Below, piece by piece: positions 1-7,030 of a DNA stretch of 7,753 nucleotides; within the stretch, counting starts at the first letter, position 1; each line of letters starts with the position of its first letter. Source of the stretch: Bacteroidales bacterium 45-6 (GTDB lineage Bacteria > Bacteroidota > Bacteroidia > Bacteroidales > Dysgonomonadaceae); the NCBI GenBank assembly GCA_001897035.1, contig MKRS01000480.1, positions 1 to 7,753 of the forward strand. The letters are read 5' to 3'. A program made the translations under genes and the position numbers. The notes beneath the pieces are model-generated. The model ran no database searches. It was not told where the DNA came from and saw only the letters and a list, made by a program, of their open reading frames with translations.

Positions 1-1947
1 CATGCCGATGTCGCGGATGTACACCTTGTTGGTTTTGGCCTTGGGCGAATATTGGGTATTCAGCACGGCAAAGCTGTTGGATGTACACACCATGTACATT
101 CCGTTTGCGATTTTTTGGGTATGTTCGAAGGTGCTGATTGTCTGCTTGTAGAGCGACTGCATGTTTCGACGAACAACAGACGGGTGGTCTGTGGCATAAT
201 CCTTGATGAAGAAGAAGCTGTTGGCTCCGTAGCACCACATCTCGTCGTTGCTGATTTGCAACCGGAGAATGCTTTCGTTGCGCGGCAATAATTTGTTCAG
301 CCTTTGCACCGGGAGAAAGCGGTTGGAGGGATAATCGAGCTTCAGGATTCCTTTTTCCTTGTCGATGGCATACATCTCGTTGCCGTGGGAGAATATTCCG
401 TTGATGTTCTTTTTTCCGATTCCCATGGGAGAAAGTTGGTTGGTGCTTGAGACCACGTTGTCGTAATTGTCGTCAAATTTCACTTTGTAGTAACCGGCGG
501 AGGTGCTGCCGAGATATATGTTGTTGTTCTTGTCCCGGACAAGGCAGTCGCCGTCGTAGGGAAAGGTTGGTTGCTCCTTTACCGTGAATTTGTTCCCCTC
601 GATGTGCATCGTGCAGAGTCCGCCGTAGGACAAGAAAAGCACTGTCTTGTCGTTTATGTAGAGCCAGTGCGTGACGCCGCTTTTCGTGTAAATGAAGTCG
701 CCTTTGTCGCCCTCAACGGCGTAGATGCCCTTGTTGTGGGCACAAAGCAGGCGTCCACCCATCACCTGAAGCCCCCAAACTTGGCCCTGGCTTTTTTCCA
801 TCAGATGAATAGGAAGTTCTTTTTCGGGATAGGAAAGGTCGGAAAGCAAGCAATAGAATAGTCCCTGGTTGGTGGCGAAATAGAGCCGCCCGTTAACCTC
901 TTCGGCTTGGTAAATGGATCCAAGCAAACCTTTTGGGTCGGGAAATGTGCGTATCGGGCTGTTCATCTGGATGTGGCAAATGCCGCGGTCGAGCCCGAGC
1001 CACAGATTGTTGCTCCGGTCTAAGAACATACTCAGGACAGTATTGTTGGGCATCCCCTTTGGCTTGTTGATGGCCGAAAGTATGGTTCCGTTATGGTCGA
1101 TAACCAGTAGGCCATTCAGTATGGTTCCAAAAGCAAATTTTCCTCCAGGTAGCGAGGTCATGCTAAAAATCTGGCTTTTCACGAGGTAGGGGTTACATGG
1201 CAAAGCCGCCGGTGCAATCCTGCCGTTTTGCATCAGGAATAAGCCCCGGTCGATGGTTGCGATCAAAATCGAATGGTTGCCATAGTCACCCATTCCATAC
1301 ACGCAGTCGCCCGTGAAAATCTGTCCGCCCGGAATTCCGGCCAGCCTGTCGTCTTTGAGTTCCATCAACCCCGAAACCTTGTCTTGGGCAAACAACCTGT
1401 TGCCAACCTTAAACATGAACTGGAAGCGGTTGGGCGCTGGGATGATGGAGATTGACCGGGAGCGCGGATTGTATTTGTAAATGTTTCGAAAGCTTTGGAA
1501 ATAAATGTCTTGTCCTGATATGACGATTTTCCATATTTCTTCGTCTTGAAATTTGAGGTTGGAGGCTTTGGACAGGGAAGTGTATTTCAACTTCCGGGTG
1601 GATACATCTTCCTGCCAATAGCCGAACTCGTTCCTTATTCCGGTGTATATTTTCTGGTCGTTGCTTATGGCAATGCTCCTGACGATGGAAGTGTTGTCCG
1701 GCAATGTGTAGAGTGTCCACTGGCTACCGTCGTATTCCAGCAGGCCCGCTGAGTTGGCAAAATACAAATAGCCTTTCTGGTTTTGAGCCATCGCCCAGCT
1801 TTGGTTAGCTCCATTATACACCGTTTTGTCAAAATAGGAAATCTTGGGGACACAGATATTCTCCAACTGTTTGATTGCTCCATGGAATGGCAGGGGGAGA
1901 ATCAAAAGCGTGAAAAATACAATTATCTGGAGATGTGTTTTCATCAT
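1..1947 (-). CDS. Periplasmic-propeller sensor/regulator, likely triple-tyrosine LuxR-type PUL activator (3' end outside window)
   Basis: The minus strand is open for 649 codons from ATG at 1947 to the window edge with no stop, so only the N-terminal sensor part is seen. Residues 1-24 form a signal peptide (hydrophobic IIVFFTLLILPLP). Residues 38-111 carry the opening motif of Bacteroidota propeller regulators (YNGANQSW, YFANSAGLLEYDG, IVRS, NEFGYW). A typical regulator-propeller repeat lies at about 300-323 (NNTVLSMFLD, NNLWLGLDRGI). The last residues (KVYIRDIGM) resemble the lead-in to a Y_Y_Y domain. From memory, this N-terminus is closest to proteins of about 950 residues with propeller, Y_Y_Y domain, membrane helix and C-terminal LuxR-type helix-turn-helix; a hybrid two-component system is the alternative. 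The gene is divergent from the susC/D pair, so its inferred role is to sense a glycan fragment and activate that operon. ATG codons at 1947 and 1944 are both possible starts. The plus-strand open frames here are shadows. Confidence 0.87.
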   Translation of the reverse strand, partial: MMKTHLQIIVFFTLLILPLPFHGAIKQLENICVPKISYFDKTVYNGANQSWAMAQNQKGYLYFANSAGLLEYDGSQWTLYTLPDNTSIVRSIAISNDQKIYTGIRNEFGYWQEDVSTRKLKYTSLSKASNLKFQDEEIWKIVISGQDIYFQSFRNIYKYNPRSRSISIIPAPNRFQFMFKVGNRLFAQDKVSGLMELKDDRLAGIPGGQIFTGDCVYGMGDYGNHSILIATIDRGLFLMQNGRIAPAALPCNPYLVKSQIFSMTSLPGGKFAFGTILNGLLVIDHNGTILSAINKPKGMPNNTVLSMFLDRSNNLWLGLDRGICHIQMNSPIRTFPDPKGLLGSIYQAEEVNGRLYFATNQGLFYCLLSDLSYPEKELPIHLMEKSQGQVWGLQVMGGRLLCAHNKGIYAVEGDKGDFIYTKSGVTHWLYINDKTVLFLSYGGLCTMHIEGNKFTVKEQPTFPYDGDCLVRDKNNNIYLGSTSAGYYKVKFDDNYDNVVSSTNQLSPMGIGKKNINGIFSHGNEMYAIDKEKGILKLDYPSNRFLPVQRLNKLLPRNESILRLQISNDEMWCYGANSFFFIKDYATDHPSVVRRNMQSLYKQTISTFEHTQKIANGMYMVCTSNSFAVLNTQYSPKAKTNKVYIRDIGM

Positions 1948-1998
1948 GTTGTTAACAAAAAGGTTAAATCGAAGGTTGAGCCACAATTTGAGGTATTG

Positions 1999-2030
1999 CA
2001 AAGATACCAAATTATTTAATAGAATTCATT
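1999..2030 (-). promoter_or_regulatory. Candidate promoter of the regulator gene
   Basis: On the minus strand, 2006-1999 reads TATCTTTG, a full match to the Bacteroidota -7 consensus TAnnTTTG. The -33 box is poor: at a 20-base spacing, 2030-2027 reads AATG rather than TTTG. Transcription would start near 1994, giving a leader of about 45 bases before the ATG at 1947. A weak -33 element would fit a low-level or activator-dependent promoter, but that is inference. Confidence 0.4.
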
Positions 2031-2038
2031 GAATAGAA
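2018..2038. repeat. Short direct repeat and palindrome over the regulator's -33 region
   Basis: AATAGAA occurs at 2018-2024 and again at 2032-2038, 14 bases apart. Between and overlapping them, 2024-2034 is a perfect small palindrome (ATTCA, T, TGAAT). The cluster covers the -33 position of the candidate regulator promoter, so it could be an operator. The region is AT-rich and chance is a real alternative. Confidence 0.25.
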
Positions 2039-2112
2039 AATCGTATTTTTATAATATTGATTATTAATTAAATAAAAATTAGTTGTAGAGTTTTTATATA
2101 GGCGGAAAAAGA

Positions 2113-2136
2113 ACCTCGTATAGTTTTTGTAGAGGT
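2113..2136. promoter_or_regulatory. Possible activator site upstream of the susC promoter
   Basis: ACCTC at 2113-2117 and GAGGT at 2132-2136 form inverted half-sites with a 14-base spacer. The pair ends six bases before the -33 TTTG at 2143, where an activator contacting RNA polymerase would be expected. The half-sites are only five bases long, so the call rests mostly on position. Confidence 0.25.
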
Positions 2137-2142
2137 GTGAGA

Positions 2143-2175
2143 TTTGTCTTTGTGAGATATAATCCCGTATATTTG
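2143..2175 (+). promoter_or_regulatory. Bacteroidota-type promoter of the susC-like operon
   Basis: TTTG at 2143-2146 is followed after 21 bases by TATATTTG at 2168-2175. This fits the known Bacteroides consensus TTTG, 19-21 bases, TAnnTTTG exactly. Transcription would start near 2180, giving a leader of about 165 bases before the ATG at 2346. It faces the susC-like gene and is the best promoter seen in the window. Confidence 0.62.
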
Positions 2176-2202
2176 ACAGAAATTAATATACAAGAAGGGG
2201 CG

Positions 2203-2220
2203 ATGAGTCAATTTTTCTAA
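2203..2220 (+). CDS. Possible five-codon leader ORF (MSQFF)
   Basis: ATG at 2203 opens a five-codon frame ending in TAA at 2218-2220. It is preceded at 2191-2199 by purine-rich CAAGAAGGG, which resembles a Shine-Dalgarno sequence and stands out because the large genes here lack one. It lies about 25 bases into the predicted susC leader. It could be a regulatory upstream ORF or chance; no known leader-peptide family is recognised. Confidence 0.17.
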   Translation: MSQFF

Positions 2221-2306
2221 AAGCATTTGCCTGAAAAAAATATTACCTCTTATTATTGATGAGGATACATATTCAACTTCTATTATAATTTTTCTATGTT
2301 TAACCC

Positions 2307-2331
2307 GCCGGATTCATGCGGTGTATCCGGC
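2307..2331 (+). promoter_or_regulatory. GC-rich hairpin just upstream of the susC-like start codon
   Basis: GCCGGAT at 2307-2313 pairs perfectly with ATCCGGC at 2325-2331 around an 11-base loop. It ends 14 bases before the ATG at 2346. The neighbouring leader is very AT-rich, so a seven-pair stem with five G-C pairs stands out. It is followed by A residues and not a T tract, so it is not an intrinsic terminator. A role in translation initiation, mRNA stability or small-RNA/protein control of the transporter mRNA is plausible but inferred. Confidence 0.45.
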
Positions 2332-2345
2332 AAAAACCTAAATCT

Positions 2346-5300
2346 ATGAAGAGACGATTGACTTTTGTCCTTTTTACCATGTTATGCATCGGTAATATTG
2401 TGGCACAAAACATTTCGGGAGTCGTTTACGACTCTAAAAAAGAACCCCTGACGGGGGTTTCCGTAATGGTGAAAGGCTCAACCAAAGGCACGATGACCGA
2501 CCTTGACGGAAAATTTACCATCTCCAATCTCGAAAATGCCTCCCAGGCAACACTCGTTTTCAATTTTATCGGCTAGAGAACGATTGAAAAACCTATCGGC
2601 AACAACACTTCATTGGTAGTCACCATGGTGGAAGACACGAAAAGCTTGGAAGAAGTAGTGGTGGTAGGCTACGGAACGGTGAAAAAGAGTGTGGTGACTG
2701 GTGCCATTGCCAGCGTGAAGGCCAAAGATATGGAGGGCTTGACAGTTCCCCGTGTGGAAGATGCCCTCAAGGGCAGAACGGCCGGTGTAACCATAGCACA
2801 AAATTCGGGAGCTCCAGGAACTGCTTCGAGGGTAACTATCCGTGGGGTGACATCCATCAATGGAGCAACACCATTGTATGTGGTTGATGGAATTCCCCTT
2901 GATGGTGGTGCACTTGACATTTTGAACAAATCAGATATTGAGTCTGTAGAAGTTTTGAAAGATGCTGCCTCTGCCGCTATTTATGGAACGGCTTCTGCTG
3001 CCGGAGTAATACTTATTACGACAAAAAAAGGAAAAGCCGGAGACATCAAAGTCAATATCAGCTCCAACTATGGTGTGCAATCCCCCGAAAGAAAATTGGG
3101 TTTGGTCAATGCTACCGAATACGCCTATTTGCGGAACGAAGCCAGCTTGAATGGAGGCGGCGGTGTTATTTTCTCCGACCCATCCTCGTATGGAAAAGGC
3201 ACCGACTGGCAAAAAGAGGTGTTCAATTATAGTGCCCCGATACAAAATCATGAAATCAGTTTAAGAGGTGGAAGCGAGAATTCAACTTTCTTTTCTTCGT
3301 TTGGCTATTTCGATCAAACGGGGATTGTCGCATCCGACATCTCAAGGTATCAACGATATACATTCCGCTTCAATTCGGATCACAAGATAAAGAAATGGTT
3401 GTCAATCGGAAACACATTCATTTACGCTCATATCAAGTCTAAAACCAGTGTTGCCGAAAACGATTACTACGGAAATGTGCTTTCCTCGGCAATCAGCCTC
3501 GACCCCATCACCCCTGCAAAATATGCCGACAAAAATGTGTCTGTTCCTAATGCGTATGCCGTAAAAGACGGCGATGGCTATTACTATGGCCTGTCGAGCT
3601 ATGTGGGGCAGGAAATGATTAATCCATTGGCATTCATGCAGGTGAACAAAGACAATTACAATTGGGCAGATAATTTCAGCGGAAGTGTTTATGTGGAAAT
3701 TAAACCATTGAAGGATCTTGCTTTCCGTTCCACATTGGGAGGCAAGAAAGCTTTCTGGGGATCGGAAAAATACACTCCCCTCTTTTATTATAGCCCAACC
3801 CAAATGAATACAAGCCAAAATTCTTACACCAGAGGACGTTTCCAAGGCATAAATTTCACATTCTCGAATACGCTGTCGTACAACTACAAAATAAACGATC
3901 ACAATTTCACAGTGCTTCTGGGAACTGAAATCCGGGATGGATCGGGAAGTGGACTTACCACCGTCTATAGCGGTATTCCCGCCAACAGTCTGAAAGAGGC
4001 TTCCATGAATGTGTCGATGACAAAAAGCAATGTATCGTCGTGGGGTTACGAAGATCAGCCACACAAATTGCTGTCCTATTTTGGCCGTTTGAACTACGAC
4101 TACATGGATAAATACGTTTTCACTGGGATTGTAAGACGAGACGGGTCATCGCGTTTCGGAGCGAACCATGTGTTCGGTAATTTTCCATCGGCTGCAGTAA
4201 GATGGAATGTGCATAACGAAAATTTCTGGAAGCGCAACAATGCTATAGATGCATTGAATATTAGATTGGGCTATGGAGTGAACGGAAGTGAAGATTTTGA
4301 GGATTTCAAGTACACCTCCGTTATGACAAATGTAGGCGGAAATATGTTCGGAAACGACCAGGTCTATTTTGGCTATGCACCACAATCGCCGTCCAACCCT
4401 GATTTGAAATGGGAAAGAACCACACAGATCAACTTGGGCATTGATGCCGTGTTTTTCAAAGATCTCTCTGTAAACTTGGACATCTACCAGAAAAACACAA
4501 ATGATATGTTGATGAAAAAGAAACTTCCTGGATACGTCGGAGCCAACGATAATCCTTGGGCCAATATATCCTCGATGACAGGAAGAGGGATTGAACTGAA
4601 TGTAACCTACAATAAGCAACTCAATAGAGACTTCAATGTGTCGGCCACAGGCAATTTTGCTTACTCAAAGAATAAATTGACAGACATTGGCGATAATGAT
4701 TACATCACTCTGGCTTCCATGCAGGCCAGCTCCTACGAAGTGGAACGCTACATGGTCGGCAAACCTTTCGGAATGTTCTGGGGATTCAGAACAAATGGAA
4801 TTTTCCAAACCCAGGATGAGGTTGAGAGCTATGTGAACAAGGATGGCGGAAAACTTCAACCGAATGCTAAACCGGGCGATTTCAAGTGGAAAGACCTGAA
4901 TGGAGATGGCCAAATCACTGCTGATGACCGCGAAAATCTCGGGCTTGCCATTCCTCCTTTCACTTACGGTATCACTTTAAAGGCCAATTACAAGAATTTC
5001 GATTTTATGGTGTTTGGACAAGGTGTTGCGGGCAATAAAATCTGTAACCAGGTTCGGCGTTTGGACGTTCCTACTTCCAACTACACCCGCAAAGCTCTTG
5101 GACGGTGGACTGGCCCCGGAACCTCGAACAGCTATCCCCGCTTGATTGAAGGAACCGATGTGAATGGCAACTACACCAATATGAGTGACTTCTACTTGGA
5201 AAACGGTGCGTATTTCCGCTTAAAAACATTACAGATCGGATATTCACTACCCCAATCTCTACTTAAAAAGGTATCTGTCGATAAGGCAAGGGTGTATGTG

Positions 5301-5441
5301 ACCAGCAACAATCTGTTTACTATGACGAAATATACTGGTTTTGACCCGGAAATTGGCGGAAATCAGGGTATCTATGGAATAGACAGAGGGGTATATCCTC
5401 AAGCTCGTTCGTTTATGGTGGGACTTGACATAGCCTTCTAA
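2346..5441 (+). pseudogene. susC: SusC/RagA-family TonB-dependent outer-membrane transporter, broken by one in-frame amber codon
   Basis: SusC-type proteins are outer-membrane beta-barrels that import glycan fragments with SusD, powered by TonB. Full length is 1031 codons plus TAA, normal for the family. Residues 1-20 are a signal peptide (MKRRLTFVLF). From residue 22 comes a carboxypeptidase-regulatory-like domain (ISGVVYD, PLTGVSV, GTMTDLDGKF). The TonB box and plug follow from 102 (EEVVVVGYGT; LYVVDGIP at 177-184), then the barrel, ending in a terminal Phe (VGLDIAF) as outer-membrane barrels do. An EF-hand-like loop lies near 850. Codon 77 (2574-2576) is TAG where the family has Tyr in IGY; the frame is otherwise intact. 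Restarting at TTG 2613 or ATG 2625 would lose the signal peptide, so the gene as read should not give a working transporter. ATG 2346 is preferred over in-frame ATG 2316 because it puts MKRR at the start of the signal peptide. The gene heads a susC-susD-lipoprotein operon. Confidence 0.88.
2574..2576 (+). other. In-frame amber (TAG) codon inside the susC-like gene
   Basis: The codons before it encode VFNFIG and those after it RTIEKPIGNNTSL, which is the normal run of the family with TAG in place of the usual Tyr of the IGY motif. One third-position change from TAT or TAC explains it. It lies in codon 77 of 1032, after the signal peptide and before the TonB box. Confidence 0.93.
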
Positions 5442-5473
5442 TTATCAAACAAATATCTAAAAAACAGTTATTT

Positions 5474-6982
5474 ATGAAACGAATACTTATATATACCGTT
5501 ATATCGGCCGGATTGCTGTCTCTGACAACTTCATGCGGCAAAGATTATTTAGATGTCGATCCCAAAGGAAAGGCTCTGGAATCAAATTTCTATCAAACCG
5601 AAGATCAGTTGATGGAAGGCTTGGTGGCTGCTTATGCCTCTCTGAGCCACGAAGGTGGCTGGTCGGTGAAAATGATCGGCTTCAATTCTGCCGGGGACGA
5701 ATGCTACACCGGTGGTGCGAGTGTGGGCGACTATTCCAACTATCAGGCATGGAACACCAACACGATGACGGCTGTAAACGGGCCCTCCGAAAGTTTTTGG
5801 AATCCCGATTACCAAGGCATCTATCGCGCCAATCTGCTGATCCAAAAAATTGGAAACGGAGTAACCGGGATAGACAATGCCTTGACAAACCGTTACATTG
5901 CCGAAGCAAAAACATTGCGCGCCTATTTCTATTTTGAATTGATTCGTCTATTTAAAACGATTCCCCTGATCACCAAGCCTCTTGAACCTTCGGAATGGTT
6001 CACCGTGACTCAAGCGACCAGAGAAGAAGTGTATGCCCAGATTGAGAAAGACTTGACGGAAGCTGCGGCTGTTTTGCCTACTAAATCGGCCATGGCATCC
6101 TCCGAAATGGGCAGAATGAGCAAAGAATGTGCTGAAGCCCTGTTGGGCAAAGCGATTCTTTTTCAGAACAACGAATCGCGTATGGAAGAAGCAGCCGGGT
6201 GGTTCAATAAAGTGAACACTGCACCAGGGTACGCTTTGTGTCCGAATTTCAAGGATATTTTCGATCCAACCAACAAATTCAATTCTGAATCTGTTTTTGA
6301 AATCACCCACACGGCTTCCATGCAACAAGGAGACTGGGGTGCAAAAATCTTCGGCAACATGTATGTGATTGCAGTGGGGCCTCGCTCTTATAGCCACGGC
6401 ACCGAAGATGCGGATCACACTTATGTATCCGGCTGGTCGTTCAGCCCGATCATCAAGGATTTTGCGGACTTCATGAAAGGCGACCCTCGTTTCCAATATA
6501 CGATCGCCGATGTGGACAGCTTGGTGGCTCATTGCGGGGCAAAATATACTCCCGGATACCAGAATACAGGCTATTTCATTCAGAAATGGGCACCGCTCGA
6601 AAAATGGAGGGTTAAAACTGGAACCACGGAGCTGAATTTCCCGAACGACATGATCGAAATCCGTTTGGCCGACACATACATGATGGAAGCCGAAGCTTTG
6701 GTTCGCGCAGGAAAAAATCTTGGCCGAGCCAAAGACCTACTCGATGCCGTTCGTGCCCGTGTGGGCTTGGCTTCTGTGCCTGCCACACTCGACAACATCT
6801 ACAACGAACGTCGCCTGGAGCTGGCTACCGAAGGTCATCGTTGGGACGATTTGATCCGCACGGGTCAGGCTGCAACGGCATTGGCATTCAAAGGATTCAA
6901 GAAAGGGAAAAATGAATACCTGCCCATACCTCAGTCGTCGCTCAACAATACGAAATTAGTGCAGGATCCTGCTTATCAATAA
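5474..6982 (+). CDS. susD: SusD/RagB-family outer-membrane glycan-binding lipoprotein
   Basis: SusD proteins are surface lipoproteins built on helical TPR-like repeats. They bind the target glycan and act as a lid on the SusC barrel. This one has 502 residues, a usual length. Residues 1-20 form a lipoprotein signal ending LTTSC with the lipidated Cys at 21, followed by GKDYLD, the common SusD start. The N-terminal SusD-like domain covers roughly 22-220 (NFYQTEDQLMEGLVAAYASL; then an SFWNPDYQGIYRANLLIQKI-like helix). The C-terminal RagB/SusD domain covers roughly 270-502, with MMEAEALVRAG, NERRLELATEGHRWDDLIRTG at 444-464, YLPIPQSSL and a final DPAYQ. It starts 32 bases after the susC-like stop, so the two are surely co-transcribed. 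No Shine-Dalgarno is present; the leader is A/T-rich, which is normal for Bacteroidota. The gene looks intact, with no in-frame TAG. Substrate cannot be read from sequence. Confidence 0.96.
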   Translation: MKRILIYTVISAGLLSLTTSCGKDYLDVDPKGKALESNFYQTEDQLMEGLVAAYASLSHEGGWSVKMIGFNSAGDECYTGGASVGDYSNYQAWNTNTMTAVNGPSESFWNPDYQGIYRANLLIQKIGNGVTGIDNALTNRYIAEAKTLRAYFYFELIRLFKTIPLITKPLEPSEWFTVTQATREEVYAQIEKDLTEAAAVLPTKSAMASSEMGRMSKECAEALLGKAILFQNNESRMEEAAGWFNKVNTAPGYALCPNFKDIFDPTNKFNSESVFEITHTASMQQGDWGAKIFGNMYVIAVGPRSYSHGTEDADHTYVSGWSFSPIIKDFADFMKGDPRFQYTIADVDSLVAHCGAKYTPGYQNTGYFIQKWAPLEKWRVKTGTTELNFPNDMIEIRLADTYMMEAEALVRAGKNLGRAKDLLDAVRARVGLASVPATLDNIYNERRLELATEGHRWDDLIRTGQAATALAFKGFKKGKNEYLPIPQSSLNNTKLVQDPAYQ

Positions 6983-6987
6983 TGTAT

Positions 6988-7007
6988 TCTCATACAATGG
7001 AATGAGA
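6988..7007 (+). terminator. Weak hairpin between susD and the next lipoprotein gene
   Basis: TCTCAT at 6988-6993 pairs with ATGAGA at 7002-7007 around an eight-base loop, followed by TTTTGTTG. It begins five bases after the susD stop codon. The stem is short and AT-rich, so full termination is unlikely; it may act as a partial attenuator or an mRNA 3'-end stabiliser that sets the ratio of SusC/D to the next protein. Confidence 0.25.
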
Positions 7008-7030
7008 TTTTGTTGAATAATAAATTTTAC

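Larger units (their letters stand above)
1948..2345. other. Divergent intergenic control region between regulator and susC-like gene
   Basis: This stretch of about 400 bases is AT-rich and holds no sizeable gene. It contains a minus-strand promoter candidate near 1999-2030, short repeats at 2018-2038, an inverted pair at 2113-2136, a plus-strand promoter at 2143-2175, a possible mini-ORF at 2203-2220, a weak CCTC/GAGG hairpin (2246-2249 with 2261-2264), and a GC-rich hairpin at 2307-2331. If the plus-strand promoter is right, the susC leader is about 165 bases long. No tRNA, riboswitch or mobile-element end was recognised. Confidence 0.75.

Noticed and set aside
571..1189. Plus-strand open frames in the left third of the window
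   Set aside because: The minus strand carries an unbroken 649-codon frame with propeller motifs across the same bases, so these are antisense shadows.
2012..2075. Nine-base inverted repeat (TTATTTAAT at 2012-2020, ATTAAATAA at 2067-2075), considered as an invertible promoter element
   Set aside because: Arms are pure A/T in an A/T-rich stretch, the match stops at nine bases, and no recombinase or longer inverted repeats are seen.
2246..2264. CCTC/GAGG hairpin in the susC leader
   Set aside because: Only four base pairs with an 11-base loop; too weak to call as a feature.
2316..2345. Upstream in-frame ATG at 2316 as the susC start
   Set aside because: It would add ten residues before MKRR, spoil a normal signal peptide, and place the start inside a stable hairpin loop.
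2574..2576. UAG used as a sense codon throughout the genome (alternative genetic code)
   Set aside because: No other in-frame TAG occurs in the roughly 2,400 codons of the four genes, and Tyr is encoded by TAT/TAC everywhere else, so a general reassignment is not supported.
3402..4064. Long open frame of 220 codons on the minus strand inside the susC-like gene
   Set aside because: It is antisense to clearly conserved SusC coding sequence and its translation resembles no protein family; it is a shadow of the real frame.
2613..5441. A shorter, intact SusC gene beginning at TTG 2613 or ATG 2625
   Set aside because: It would lack a signal peptide and most of the N-terminal domain, while in-frame family sequence with a good signal peptide lies directly upstream; it is the 3' part of one interrupted gene.
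5948..6532. Open frame of 194 codons on the minus strand inside susD
   Set aside because: It is antisense to intact SusD coding sequence, with no signal peptide or recognisable domain.
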